A stretch of DNA of 22,764 nt from Alphaproteobacteria bacterium UBA2784 (GCA_002352285.1 DEIC01000086.1:3191-25954), one strand, 5' to 3'. Numbered from the stretch's first letter, positions 16,435 through 22,764 are shown. The notes: a model not told the origin generated them from the sequence alone. Numbers and translations: made by a program.

Positions 16435-16780
16435 TTGCGGTGACGACGGCATCAAGGTTGTCGCGAACATCTGCATTTCGAAAGCGCAGAATAGTGTATC
16501 CCAGAGCCTTCAATGCCAATTCGCGCTCCAAGTCATAGGCAAGAACCAGCGGGTTGTCATGGTGGCCGCCGTCCAGTTCGACGACCATTCGCTTTTTCAA
16601 ACAGGCAAAGTCCGCAAAATATTTTCCAATGGGCACCTGCCTGCGGAAGTGAAATCCTTGCTTTCTCAAGTGCCGCAGCTGTGTCCAGAGTTTGCGCTCC
16701 CACTCCGTCGATTGAGCGCGAAGTTCCTGCGAACGCAGGCGTGCGGCATGTGACGTCTTGCGGGGCTTCTTGAGTGGCAT
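16364..16780 (-). CDS. DUF559 endonuclease-domain protein (Vsr-like fold)
   Basis: 138 residues of the DUF559 group, which is related to very-short-patch-repair-type nucleases. The core is conserved: STEWERKLWTQLRHLRKQGF, FRRQVPIGKYFADFACLKKR, VVELDGGHHDNP and LERELALKALGYTILRFRN. D/E residues in ADFACL and VVELDGG fit the nuclease active site, but no activity is proven for this family here. ATG 16780 has AAGGA 5 nt upstream. The frame extends to 16882 through the adjacent repeat, encoding a repeat-derived peptide (HPDRKRDPTSPA) that I exclude. The last 23 codons, beyond the usual domain end, are antisense to the MFS C-terminus. Such genes often sit alone, and lateral movement is plausible. 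Confidence 0.82.
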   Translation of the reverse strand: MPLKKPRKTSHAARLRSQELRAQSTEWERKLWTQLRHLRKQGFHFRRQVPIGKYFADFACLKKRMVVELDGGHHDNPLVLAYDLERELALKALGYTILRFRNADVRDNLDAVVTAITSFSPPTPTHPRTAQLPRQCDR

Positions 16781-16785
16781 GCGTT

Positions 16786-16790
16786 TCCTT
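16786..16790 (-). promoter_or_regulatory. Ribosome binding site of the DUF559 gene
   Basis: AAGGA with a 5-nt spacer (AACGC) to ATG 16780 on the minus strand. It lies between the repeat end and the gene and decides this start over the longer frame that reads through the repeat. The repeat end itself supplies a second Shine-Dalgarno-like GGAGGAGGT just upstream. Confidence 0.7.
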
Positions 16791-16792
16791 CC

Positions 16793-16926
16793 ACCTCCTC
16801 CGCAACTTGTTGCGGGGGAGGTCGGATCGCGCTTGCGATCCGGGTGGGGGAATTGGAAGTGAAGCTTGCCCCCACCCGGCATGCAAGGGCATGCCGACCT
16901 CCCCCATGCAAGTGCATGGAGGAGGT
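16793..16926. repeat. Nested-palindrome intergenic repeat (copy B)
   Basis: A 134-bp element with perfect 9-bp terminal inverted repeats ACCTCCTCC (16793-16801) and GGAGGAGGT (16918-16926). Inner trunk stems are GGGGAGGT 16815-16822 with ACCTCCCC 16897-16904, and GGTGGGGG 16843-16850 with CCCCCACC 16869-16876. Four side hairpins are CGCAAC-TT-GTTGCG (16801-16814), CGGATCGC-GCTT-GCGATCCG (16823-16842), CGGCATGC-AAGG-GCATGCCG (16877-16896) and CATGCA-AG-TGCATG (16905-16918). The apical loop is 18 nt. It lies between the tyrS stop (14 nt away) and the DUF559 start (12 nt away). One minus-strand frame is open through it, which invites false N-terminal extensions. Confidence 0.93.
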
Positions 16927-16940
16927 TGAAGGAGGTATGC

Positions 16941-18194
16941 CTACCCCGCTTTCACCAGCACGTGCTTTTTCTTGCCGTAGGAGAGTTTGATCGCGTCTTC
17001 CGCGCCGATGTCGGCCAATGAGATCACGGCCTTCTCATCCACAACCACCACGTCATTCACGCGGATGCCCTGGCCTGCAATCGCGCGGCGAGCCTCTGAC
17101 GACGAGGCGGCCAGGCCCGCCTGCACGAGGGCGGCAAAAACCGGCAGGCCCGCCGCCAACTTTTCACGCGGCACAATAATTGAAGGAAGGTCGCGCGCCG
17201 TGCCGCCACCCTCAAAGGTTTCGCGCGCGGTGGCGGCGGCCCTTTCCGCCTCCTCACTGCCATGCGCCATGGCGGTGGCGGCGGTTGCCAGCACTTTCTT
17301 GGCTTCGTTCAGTTCGGCGCCCTGCAGATTTTCAAGGCGCGCGATTTCAGCTTCCGGCATTTCAGTGAAGATGCGCAGGAAGCGGCCGACATCGCCATCC
17401 TCCGTGTTGCGCCAGAACTGCCAGTAATCATAGGGCGAGCGCATGTCGGCGTTCAGCCACACGGCGCCGGAAACCGTCTTGCCCATTTTCTGGCCCGAGG
17501 ATGTGGCGATCAGTGGCGTCGTCAAACCGTAAAGTTGCGGCAGCCCCATGCGCCCGGCCAGATCGCTGCCCGCGGTGATGTTGCCCCACTGGTCAGAGCC
17601 GCCCATCTGCAACCGGCAGCCATAGCGGCGGTTCAACTCCACAAAGTCATAGGCCTGCATGACCATGTAATTGAATTCGAGGAAGGTCAGGTTCTGCTCG
17701 CGCTCCAGGCGCAACTTCACGCTGTCCATCGAGATCATGCGGTTGACCGACATGTGGCGGCCCACCTCGCGCAGGAAGGGCACATATTTCAGGTCATCCA
17801 GCCATTCGGAATTGTCCACCATGATGGCGTCGCTGGGGCCATTGCCGAATTTCAGGAAACGCTCGAACACGCGGCGGATGCCCGCCGTGTTCTGTGCGAT
17901 CAGCTCATCGGTCAGCAGGGGGCGTGACTCATCCTTGAACGAGGGGTCGCCCACCTTGGTGGTGCCGCCACCCAGAACCACGATGGGGCGATGGCCCGCC
18001 TGCTGCAGACGGCGCAGCGTCATAATCTGCATCAGGCTGCCGACATGCAGGCTGGGGGCCGTGCAGTCGAAGCCGATATAGCCCGTCACCACGCCCGAGG
18101 CGCACAGCTGGTCGAGGCCGTCGAGATCTGTGCATTGATGCACCGCGCGGCGCTCGTGAACGAGATTGAGAAACGCGGACTTGAAGCGGGTCAT
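16941..18194 (-). CDS. tyrS: Tyrosyl-tRNA synthetase
   Basis: Charges tRNA-Tyr; class I synthetase. It has 417 residues from ATG 18194 (MTRFKSAFLN). Visible are GYIGFDCTAPSLHVGSL with the HIGH-type HVGS (50-53), FNYMVMQAYDF (174-184), LQMGGSDQWGNI (195-206), the KMSKS-type KMGKT (236-240), and a C-terminal S4 RNA-binding domain (about 350-417). The KMGKT form is a known bacterial TyrS variant. An ATG two codons upstream (18200) is equally possible, and a TTG at 18224 less so; none has a clear Shine-Dalgarno. It is divergent from anmK with only about 46 bp between starts, so the two promoters must overlap the genes. Confidence 0.97.
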   Translation of the reverse strand: MTRFKSAFLNLVHERRAVHQCTDLDGLDQLCASGVVTGYIGFDCTAPSLHVGSLMQIMTLRRLQQAGHRPIVVLGGGTTKVGDPSFKDESRPLLTDELIAQNTAGIRRVFERFLKFGNGPSDAIMVDNSEWLDDLKYVPFLREVGRHMSVNRMISMDSVKLRLEREQNLTFLEFNYMVMQAYDFVELNRRYGCRLQMGGSDQWGNITAGSDLAGRMGLPQLYGLTTPLIATSSGQKMGKTVSGAVWLNADMRSPYDYWQFWRNTEDGDVGRFLRIFTEMPEAEIARLENLQGAELNEAKKVLATAATAMAHGSEEAERAAATARETFEGGGTARDLPSIIVPREKLAAGLPVFAALVQAGLAASSSEARRAIAGQGIRVNDVVVVDEKAVISLADIGAEDAIKLSYGKKKHVLVKAG

Positions 18195-18246
18195 GGTCAT
18201 CAGGCAGGTTGCAGCGTTCGGCAAAGAGGGGTGGGAGTATCACGGG

Positions 18247-19368
18247 ATGCAGCCGCAGGCAAAATCCTGGCGGATCATCGGATTGATGAGCGGCACGTCG
18301 CTGGATGGCGTCGATGCCGCCCTGATCGAGACCGATGGCGAGCGCATTTTCGGGTTTGGCCCGGCGCTGACCCTTGCCTATTCAGCCGGGGAGCGCGCAG
18401 CGCTGAAGGCGGCGCTGGCGTCTGCCGCCGGTTCTGGTCTTGATGCTGCATCCTCCGCGCCGATCGCTGAAGCCGAGGCGCTTTTGACGCGCACGCATAC
18501 CGAGGCGGTGAAGCGCCTCCTGTCGGCTGCCGGGCTTTCGCCCGCGGATGTTGATTATGCCGGTTTCCACGGTCAGACCGTGCTGCACCGGCCGCATCAG
18601 CGCATGACGTGGCAGGTGGGCGATGGTGATGCGCTGGCGCGCGCGATTGCCATTCCCGTCGTGTTCGACTTCCGCACGGCAGATGTGGCGGCGGGCGGGC
18701 AGGGTGCACCCTTGGTGCCGGTCTATCATCAGGCGCTGGTGCGCGGGTTGCAGACGCAATTGCCGGTTGCCGTGCTCAATATCGGCGGTGTTGCCAACGT
18801 AACCTTTGTGGGTGCGGGCGATCAGCTGCTGGCGTTTGATACCGGGCCTGGCAATGCGGCGATTGACGACTGGGCGCATCGCCACACGGGTCAGGCGATG
18901 GACAAGGATGGCGCGCTGGCGGCCTCTGGCAAAGTTGACGATGCGCGGCTCGCCGAGATGCTGGCGCATCCGTTTTTCAAACGCACACCGCCCAAATCGC
19001 TTGACCGCAATGATTTCACCTTGGCGATGGTTGAGGGATTGAGCGCGGCGGATGGTGCAGCGACGCTGACGGCCTTTACGGCTGCATCCATTGCGGCGGC
19101 CTGCGCGCATTTTCCGGCACCGCCCGCGCGCTGGCTGGTGTGTGGTGGCGGTCGGCGCAATCCCGTGCTGATGGCATCGCTGGGCGCCCGGCTGGGCGTG
19201 GAAGTTGCGCCGGTTGAAAGCGTGGGCTGGCGCGGCGATTTTCTGGAGGCCGAGGCGTTTGCCTTTCTGGCCGCACGCTCGCTGCGTGGCTTGCCGCTGA
19301 GCTTTCCTAACACGACATCCGTGCCGCGCCCGATGCCGGGCGGGCGCCAGAGCATTGATCCGCGATAG
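18247..19368 (+). CDS. anmK: Anhydro-N-acetylmuramic acid kinase AnmK
   Basis: Phosphorylates and opens 1,6-anhydroMurNAc to MurNAc-6-phosphate in peptidoglycan recycling; cytoplasmic. The 373 residues (E. coli AnmK about 369) show GLMSGTSLDGVDAAL (12-26), GFHGQTVLHRP (107-117), QVGDGDALA, FDFRTADVAAGGQGAPLVP, LNIGGVANVTF, FDTGPGN (197-203, D198) and the late VCGGGRRNPVLM. ATG 18247 matches the family start; GGGAG lies 9 nt upstream as ribosome-binding site. The frame is open to 18166 inside tyrS antisense, which I exclude. It is divergent from tyrS, a pairing seen in other alphaproteobacteria, and ends 4 nt from the convergent hydrolase gene. Confidence 0.96.
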   Translation: MQPQAKSWRIIGLMSGTSLDGVDAALIETDGERIFGFGPALTLAYSAGERAALKAALASAAGSGLDAASSAPIAEAEALLTRTHTEAVKRLLSAAGLSPADVDYAGFHGQTVLHRPHQRMTWQVGDGDALARAIAIPVVFDFRTADVAAGGQGAPLVPVYHQALVRGLQTQLPVAVLNIGGVANVTFVGAGDQLLAFDTGPGNAAIDDWAHRHTGQAMDKDGALAASGKVDDARLAEMLAHPFFKRTPPKSLDRNDFTLAMVEGLSAADGAATLTAFTAASIAAACAHFPAPPARWLVCGGGRRNPVLMASLGARLGVEVAPVESVGWRGDFLEAEAFAFLAARSLRGLPLSFPNTTSVPRPMPGGRQSIDPR

Positions 19369-19372
19369 GCGA

Positions 19373-20047
19373 TCAGGCGTCGCGCGGCTTTTCCGCGTCG
19401 GCGGCAAGGCGCTTGTCGAGATAGGCGGCGCACATGTCGATCAGCTGCGGCGTGTGGTTTGAATAGAAGTGATTGGCGCCTTCGACCTTCTGATACTCTA
19501 CCACGATGCCCTTTTGCGTTTTCAGGCGTTCGGCCAGGCGGTCCACATCGGCTTCGGGCACAACGGCGTCATTGCGGCCGGTCACGATCAGGCCGGATGA
19601 CGGGCAGGGCGCAAGGAAGCTGAAATCATACATGTTTGACGGCGGCGAGACCGAGATGAAGCCGGCAATCTCGGGGCGGCGCATCAGCAATTGCATCGAG
19701 ATCCACGCGCCAAACGAATGACCGGCGATCCAGCAGGTGGGCGCGTTGGGGTTGAAGCTCTGCATCCAGTCGAGGGCGGCGGCTGCATCCGACAATTCGC
19801 CAATGCCGCCGTCATAGACGCCTTGGCTGCGACCCACGCCGCGGAAGTTGAAGCGCAGCGTCGAGAAGCCGCGGCTTTCAAACATGTTGAAGAGCTCGAA
19901 GGTCACGCGGCTGTTCATCGTGCCGCCGCCCTGGGGGTGCGGGTGCAGCACCAGCGCGATTGGCGAGGGGTGCTTGTCGTCCCGCTTCTTGTGCTGGTAG
20001 CGGCCTTCCAGCCTTCCGGCCGGGCCTGTGAAGATCACTTCAGGCAT
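19373..20047 (-). CDS. Alpha/beta hydrolase (COG2945-like)
   Basis: A 224-residue cytoplasmic hydrolase with no signal peptide. The catalytic triad is visible: nucleophile S111 in AGHSFGAW, D160 in GRNDAVVP and H193 in GANHFYSN. The N-terminal PEVIFTGPAGRLEGRYQ, LHPHPQGGGTMNS and RFNFRGVGRSQG place it in the small COG2945-type group common in proteobacteria. The natural substrate is unknown. ATG 20047 matches the group start; the frame is open to 20113 but that adds an unconserved tail. GGGATTCG ahead of the ATG gives a weak ribosome-binding site. It is divergent from iscR across a 293-bp gap and converges with anmK after 4 nt, with no terminator visible between them. Confidence 0.93.
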   Translation of the reverse strand: MPEVIFTGPAGRLEGRYQHKKRDDKHPSPIALVLHPHPQGGGTMNSRVTFELFNMFESRGFSTLRFNFRGVGRSQGVYDGGIGELSDAAAALDWMQSFNPNAPTCWIAGHSFGAWISMQLLMRRPEIAGFISVSPPSNMYDFSFLAPCPSSGLIVTGRNDAVVPEADVDRLAERLKTQKGIVVEYQKVEGANHFYSNHTPQLIDMCAAYLDKRLAADAEKPRDA

Positions 20048-20118
20048 CGAATCCCATCCTGACCACATCCACCCTGTTCTGCCGCCAATCTGTCGGATAA
20101 TTGTGCCGCGCAAGCGAC

Positions 20119-20135
20119 GGGAAAATAAATTTCCC
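20119..20135. promoter_or_regulatory. Palindrome GGGAAA-N5-TTTCCC (candidate operator)
   Basis: A perfect 6-bp inverted repeat with an AT-rich 5-nt centre (ATAAA), standing out in a GC-rich gap. It lies 43 bp upstream of the iscR -35 element and 71 bp from the divergent hydrolase start. It could control either gene. It does not match the E. coli IscR type 2 pattern or an Irr box as I know them, so the binding protein is unknown. Confidence 0.45.
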
Positions 20136-20178
20136 TTTTACACCAACGCGTTGCATTCAGATGACGGGTGCCGAAAAC

Positions 20179-20207
20179 TTGACTGCTGTTGTCGGGAAAT
20201 ATATAGA
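20179..20207 (+). promoter_or_regulatory. Probable sigma70 promoter of iscR-suf operon
   Basis: TTGACT (20179-20184) and TATAGA (20202-20207) are separated by 17 nt, the ideal spacing, with 5/6 and 4/6 matches to consensus. It is the best promoter-like pair I saw in the window. It would give an iscR leader of about 125 nt. The half-sites GAC and GTC at 20181-20193 lie inside it and might be part of a repressor site, but this is weak. Confidence 0.65.
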
Positions 20208-20327
20208 GCCCGCAAATGCAGCGCCTTTCCGGCGGGCCCTTTTGCCCGAGTTGAAGCGGCAGTTGCAAGGAAATTGGACATGGCCCTTTTGCCCCTCAGT
20301 GCCGGGCTGGGGCCGGTTCCCGGCTTC

Positions 20328-20333
20328 AGGAGG
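20328..20333 (+). promoter_or_regulatory. Ribosome binding site of iscR
   Basis: AGGAGG with a 7-nt spacer (CCACAGC) before ATG 20341. It fixes the start against the frame that stays open to 20101. Confidence 0.88.
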
Positions 20334-20340
20334 CCACAGC

Positions 20341-20838
20341 ATGAAACTCAGCACCCGTGGACGTTACGCCGTGATGGCGATGGTGGATGTGGCCCGCTTT
20401 GGCCAGAACCGCCCCGTCACGCTTTCCGATGTCGCGGCGCGGCAGGAGATTTCGCTCTCCTATCTCGAGCAGCTGTTCGCCAAGTTGCGGCGCGGCGGCC
20501 TGGTGATCAGTGCGCGCGGGCCGGGCGGTGGCTATCGTCTGGCGCGGCCAGCAGCGGAGACACGCGTTTCTGACATCATTCTGGCGGTTGACGAGCCGAT
20601 CAAGGCGACGCGCTGCGAAGCGGGGCGGCCCAATGGCTGCATCTCCAACTCGCAGCGTTGCCTGACCCATGATCTGTGGGAGGAGCTGGGTCGGCAGATC
20701 CATCTGTTCCTGAGTTCAGTCACGCTGGCCGATGTGGTTGAAAAGCGCGTGCTTGGAAAAAGCGGTCTGCATGCGCCCGCTGATGGCAAGCCTGCCGATG
20801 GCAAATCCGCAGACGGCAAGCTAGAGCTGGTTGCCTGA
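20341..20838 (+). CDS. iscR: Rrf2 family regulator IscR
   Basis: Fe-S-sensing transcription factor, expected to control the suf genes that follow. It has 165 residues. A winged-helix DNA-binding domain starts MKLSTRGRYAVMAMVDVA and includes ISLSYLEQLFAKLRRGGLV and the wing GPGGGYRLA. The cluster ligands C92, C100 and C107 are followed by H110 (CLTH), which corresponds to the E. coli C92/C98/C104/H107 set. The spacing here is CX7CX6C rather than CX5CX5C. The C-terminus carries three ADGK units (147-160) and ends LELVA. The start is set by AGGAGG 7 nt upstream. It is followed after 18 nt by the cysteine desulfurase gene and is the first gene of the suf operon. Autoregulation is expected from the family, not shown. 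Confidence 0.94.
   Translation: MKLSTRGRYAVMAMVDVARFGQNRPVTLSDVAARQEISLSYLEQLFAKLRRGGLVISARGPGGGYRLARPAAETRVSDIILAVDEPIKATRCEAGRPNGCISNSQRCLTHDLWEELGRQIHLFLSSVTLADVVEKRVLGKSGLHAPADGKPADGKSADGKLELVA
20779..20823 (+). repeat. Three 15-bp tandem units at the 3' end of iscR
   Basis: Units at 20779-20793, 20794-20808 and 20809-20823 each begin GC(T/C/A)GA(T/C)GGCAA and encode ADGKP, ADGKS and ADGKL. Differences are mainly at third positions within the ADGK part, so the duplication is not recent. They make a short charged tail outside the DNA-binding and cluster regions. Confidence 0.8.
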
Positions 20839-20856
20839 TCGATTGCGCCCAAACGG

Positions 20857-22044
20857 ATGATGACGATGCGCGCGCGCGTCTATCTTGACTGGAATGGTTC
20901 GGCACCGCTTTTGCCACAGGCAAAGGCGGCGATGGATGCTGTTCTTGATCTGGCGCTGGGCACCGGGCTGAATGCCTCGGCCGTGCATGGGGCGGGGCGC
21001 GCGGCGCGGCAGATTGTGGACGAAGCGCGGGCGCAGATTGCCAAGGCGGTCAATGCCCGGCCCGCGCAAGTCATCTTCACGTCGGGCGGCAGTGAGGCGA
21101 ATGCGCTGGCGCTGCGCGGTGCGATTGAGGCTGCGGCAATGGAGGGTCAGCGTTTCACGCGGCTTTTCGTTTCCGCCATCGAGCATGACAGCATCGGCGG
21201 CTGGGCATCGCATCTGGCCGAAACAGTTCCGGGTCTGCGCGTGGATGTCATTCCCGTGACCCGCGATGGCGTGGTTGATCTCGACGCGCTGGCCGTGATG
21301 CTGCGCGAGGGCAAGGGGCGCACGCTGATCAGTGTCATGCTCGCCAACAATGAAACCGGCGCAATCCAGCCAGTAGCGCGTGTTGCCGGGATGGCGCGCG
21401 AGTATGGCGCCATCGTGCACACCGATGCGGCGCAGGCGCTGGGGCGCATGGACATCGACTTTGCGGCGCTTGGCGTTCACATGATGACACTCTCGGCGCA
21501 TAAAGCGGGCGGGCCACATGGCGCAGGCGCGTTGATCGTGCGTGACGATGTGAAGCTTGCACCACAGATGCGCGGGGGTGGTCAGGAAGGGTTCCGGCGC
21601 GCGGGCACAGAGAATGTGGCAGCGATTGCAGGGTTCGGTGCTGCTGCAGCGTATAGCCGCACGCCCCATGACATGGCGACGTTTCGCGACGAAATGGAGA
21701 CGGAGATTCTTGCGCGCGTGCCGGGGGCTGTGATCCATGCGCGCGGCGCGGCGCGCCTTCCCAACACATCGCTGATCGGACATGCGGGACTTGATGCAGA
21801 AACGCAGGTGATGGCGATGGACCTTTCAGGCATCTGTGTGAGCGCGGGTGCCGCATGTTCTTCGGGCAAGGTGCGCGCATCGCATGTGCTGGCCGCGATG
21901 GGTCAGTCTGCTGACGCGGCGCGGTCGGCGATACGTATCAGCATCGGGCGCACGACCGCGCGCGCAGACCTTGTGCGCTTCGTCGATGCCTGGGCACAGC
22001 ATGTGGCGCGCGCGGTGCGCGTACCATCTGCAGCGGAGGTGTGA
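20857..22044 (+). CDS. Cysteine desulfurase (NifS/IscS-type, PLP-dependent)
   Basis: Takes sulfur from L-cysteine as a persulfide for Fe-S cluster assembly. The 395 residues belong to the group I class V aminotransferase fold: YLDWNGSAP (9-17), TSGGSEANALAL (75-86), H110 stacking on PLP, ANNETGAI (163-170), D190 in VHTDAAQ, the Schiff-base lysine K216 in LSAHKAGGPHGAG, RAGTENV (248-254), and the catalytic loop SAGAACSSGKVRAS with C334. The start region ATGATGACGATG offers 20857, 20860 or 20866; none has a strong Shine-Dalgarno. It sits between iscR and sufB. Alphaproteobacterial suf operons often have this gene plus a separate SufS further downstream, which would be outside the window. Confidence 0.95.
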   Translation: MMTMRARVYLDWNGSAPLLPQAKAAMDAVLDLALGTGLNASAVHGAGRAARQIVDEARAQIAKAVNARPAQVIFTSGGSEANALALRGAIEAAAMEGQRFTRLFVSAIEHDSIGGWASHLAETVPGLRVDVIPVTRDGVVDLDALAVMLREGKGRTLISVMLANNETGAIQPVARVAGMAREYGAIVHTDAAQALGRMDIDFAALGVHMMTLSAHKAGGPHGAGALIVRDDVKLAPQMRGGGQEGFRRAGTENVAAIAGFGAAAAYSRTPHDMATFRDEMETEILARVPGAVIHARGAARLPNTSLIGHAGLDAETQVMAMDLSGICVSAGAACSSGKVRASHVLAAMGQSADAARSAIRISIGRTTARADLVRFVDAWAQHVARAVRVPSAAEV

Positions 22045-22045
22045 G

Positions 22046-22764
22046 ATGAGCGCCATCCGCGAAACGGTCGAAGCTGTCAGCGCCCTTGAGGCCGACAAGT
22101 ACAAGCACGGCTTTGTCACCGACATTGAAACCGAGTTTGCGCCCAAGGGCCTGTCGGAAGACACGATCCGATTCATCTCGGCCAAAAAGGGCGAGCCCGA
22201 CTGGATGCTGGAATGGCGGCTCTCGGCATTCCGCCGCTGGCTCAACATGCGTGAGCCGACATGGGCGCGCGTGAACTATCCTGCCATCGACTTTCAGGAT
22301 GCCTATTATTATGCCGCGCCCAAGCAGAAGGTGGCGCCCAAGTCGCTGGAGGAGGTCGATCCGGCGCTTCTCAAGACCTATGAGAAGCTGGGCATCCCGC
22401 TGACAGAACAGATGATGCTGGCGGGCATTGCGGTTGATGCGGTGTTTGACAGCGTGTCGGTTGCCACGACCTTCAAGGAAAAGCTGAAAGAGGCGGGCGT
22501 CATCTTCTGCCCGTTCTCGGAGGCCGTGCGCGAGTATCCTGAACTCGTGCGCAAATATCTCGGCTCTGTCGTGCCGGTGAGCGACAATTTCTATGCGACG
22601 CTGAATTCGGCGGTGTTCTCGGACGGCTCGTTTGTCTACGTGCCGCCCGGCGTGCGCTGCCCGATGGAGCTTTCCACCTATTTCCGCATCAATGCGGCCG
22701 AGACGGGCCAGTTCGAGCGTACGCTCATCATCGCCGACAAGGGTTCCTACGTCTCCTATCTGGA
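22046..22764 (+). CDS. sufB: Fe-S cluster assembly scaffold SufB, 5' part (cut by window end)
   Basis: Core of the SufBCD scaffold that builds Fe-S clusters with sulfur from the desulfurase. 239 codons are visible from about 470-500 in the family. It begins MSAIRETVEAVSALEADKYK and shows the SufB signatures KKGEPDWMLEWRLSAFRRW, EKLGIPLTEQ, FSDGSFVYVPPGVRCPMELS and YFRINAAETGQFERTLII. GGAGG (22035-22039) lies 6 nt before the ATG, inside the end of the desulfurase gene, and the ATG follows that gene's stop after 1 nt, so translation is coupled. The frame is intact to the last base. sufC and sufD are expected downstream but not visible. Confidence 0.97.
   Translation, partial: MSAIRETVEAVSALEADKYKHGFVTDIETEFAPKGLSEDTIRFISAKKGEPDWMLEWRLSAFRRWLNMREPTWARVNYPAIDFQDAYYYAAPKQKVAPKSLEEVDPALLKTYEKLGIPLTEQMMLAGIAVDAVFDSVSVATTFKEKLKEAGVIFCPFSEAVREYPELVRKYLGSVVPVSDNFYATLNSAVFSDGSFVYVPPGVRCPMELSTYFRINAAETGQFERTLIIADKGSYVSYL

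Noticed and set aside
15373..16476. Minus-strand ORF (367 codons) opposite the MFS gene
   Set aside because: His/Arg/Gln-rich shadow of a membrane protein gene, with no domain; the DUF559 gene is the only supported minus-strand gene here.
16926..16940. AGGAGGT followed by ATG on the plus strand at the right edge of repeat B
   Set aside because: The ATG directly abuts the Shine-Dalgarno-like sequence, leaving no spacer, and the frame runs antisense into tyrS without a supported product.
19369..19372. Terminator between convergent anmK and hydrolase genes
   Set aside because: Only 4 nt separate the stops and no hairpin with a T-run is visible on either strand.
18382..19407. Minus-strand ORF (341 codons) opposite anmK
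   Set aside because: Arg/His-rich shadow frame; anmK is complete with all motifs.
20208..20243. GCCCGC-N18-GCGGGC hairpin followed by CCCTTTT, considered as an iscR attenuator
   Set aside because: Its 5' arm lies before the expected transcription start of the 20179-20207 promoter, so it would not be in the RNA; the loop is long and the T-run short.
20101..20340. 80-codon upstream extension of iscR
   Set aside because: It contains the promoter and leader; AGGAGG 7 nt before ATG 20341 and the family N-terminus MKLSTRGRYA set the start.

Overview
The window is a GC-rich, densely packed chromosomal segment that reads as an alphaproteobacterium, most likely a Hyphomicrobiales-like or neighbouring lineage. 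The evidence is the alphaproteobacterial form of SspB next to fumC with a ribbon-helix-helix gene and a DUF4169 gene, a uvrD-prmA-aminopeptidase P run, divergent tyrS/anmK, and an iscR-cysteine desulfurase-sufB start of a suf operon. Nearly all of it is housekeeping sequence. I saw no prophage, insertion sequence, CRISPR array, tRNA or rRNA.

Layout, left to right. (1) The 3' part of recN overlaps ligA (ATGA overlap), both on +. (2) A short gap holds a multi-hairpin palindromic element. (3) A minus-strand operon follows, read right to left: uvrD, prmA, three-domain aminopeptidase P, VOC/glyoxalase-like protein, with gaps of 4, 15 and 1 nt. (4) A lone plus-strand SAM methyltransferase runs divergently from uvrD. 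(5) A second minus-strand operon reads sspB, fumC, RHH protein, DUF4169 protein, family III CoA-transferase. sspB starts at TTG behind a strong Shine-Dalgarno, and the RHH gene starts at GTG. (6) A second palindromic element and an old-yellow-enzyme-type oxidoreductase (-) follow; the oxidoreductase is divergent from an MFS exporter (+), with a perfect inverted repeat between them. (7) A DUF559 endonuclease-like gene (-) overlaps the MFS tail by 71 bp and has a third palindromic element 12 nt upstream of its start; then tyrS (-). (8) anmK (+) converges on an alpha/beta hydrolase (-). (9) A roughly 290-bp control region carries a sigma70-type promoter and a perfect GGGAAA-N5-TTTCCC palindrome. 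It leads into iscR, a NifS/IscS-type cysteine desulfurase and sufB, which is cut by the window end.

Functionally the window covers DNA repair (recN, ligA, uvrD), translation and protein handling (prmA, tyrS, aminopeptidase P, sspB), the TCA cycle (fumC), cell-wall recycling (anmK) and Fe-S cluster assembly (iscR, cysteine desulfurase, sufB).

I found no convincing new defence or biosynthetic system. The most interesting unexplained signal is a family of nested-palindrome elements: two close copies at 13783-13913 and 16793-16926, and a structurally similar one at 3131-3247. Their side hairpins vary while staying paired, their ends look like a Shine-Dalgarno sequence, and one copy abuts the DUF559 endonuclease gene.
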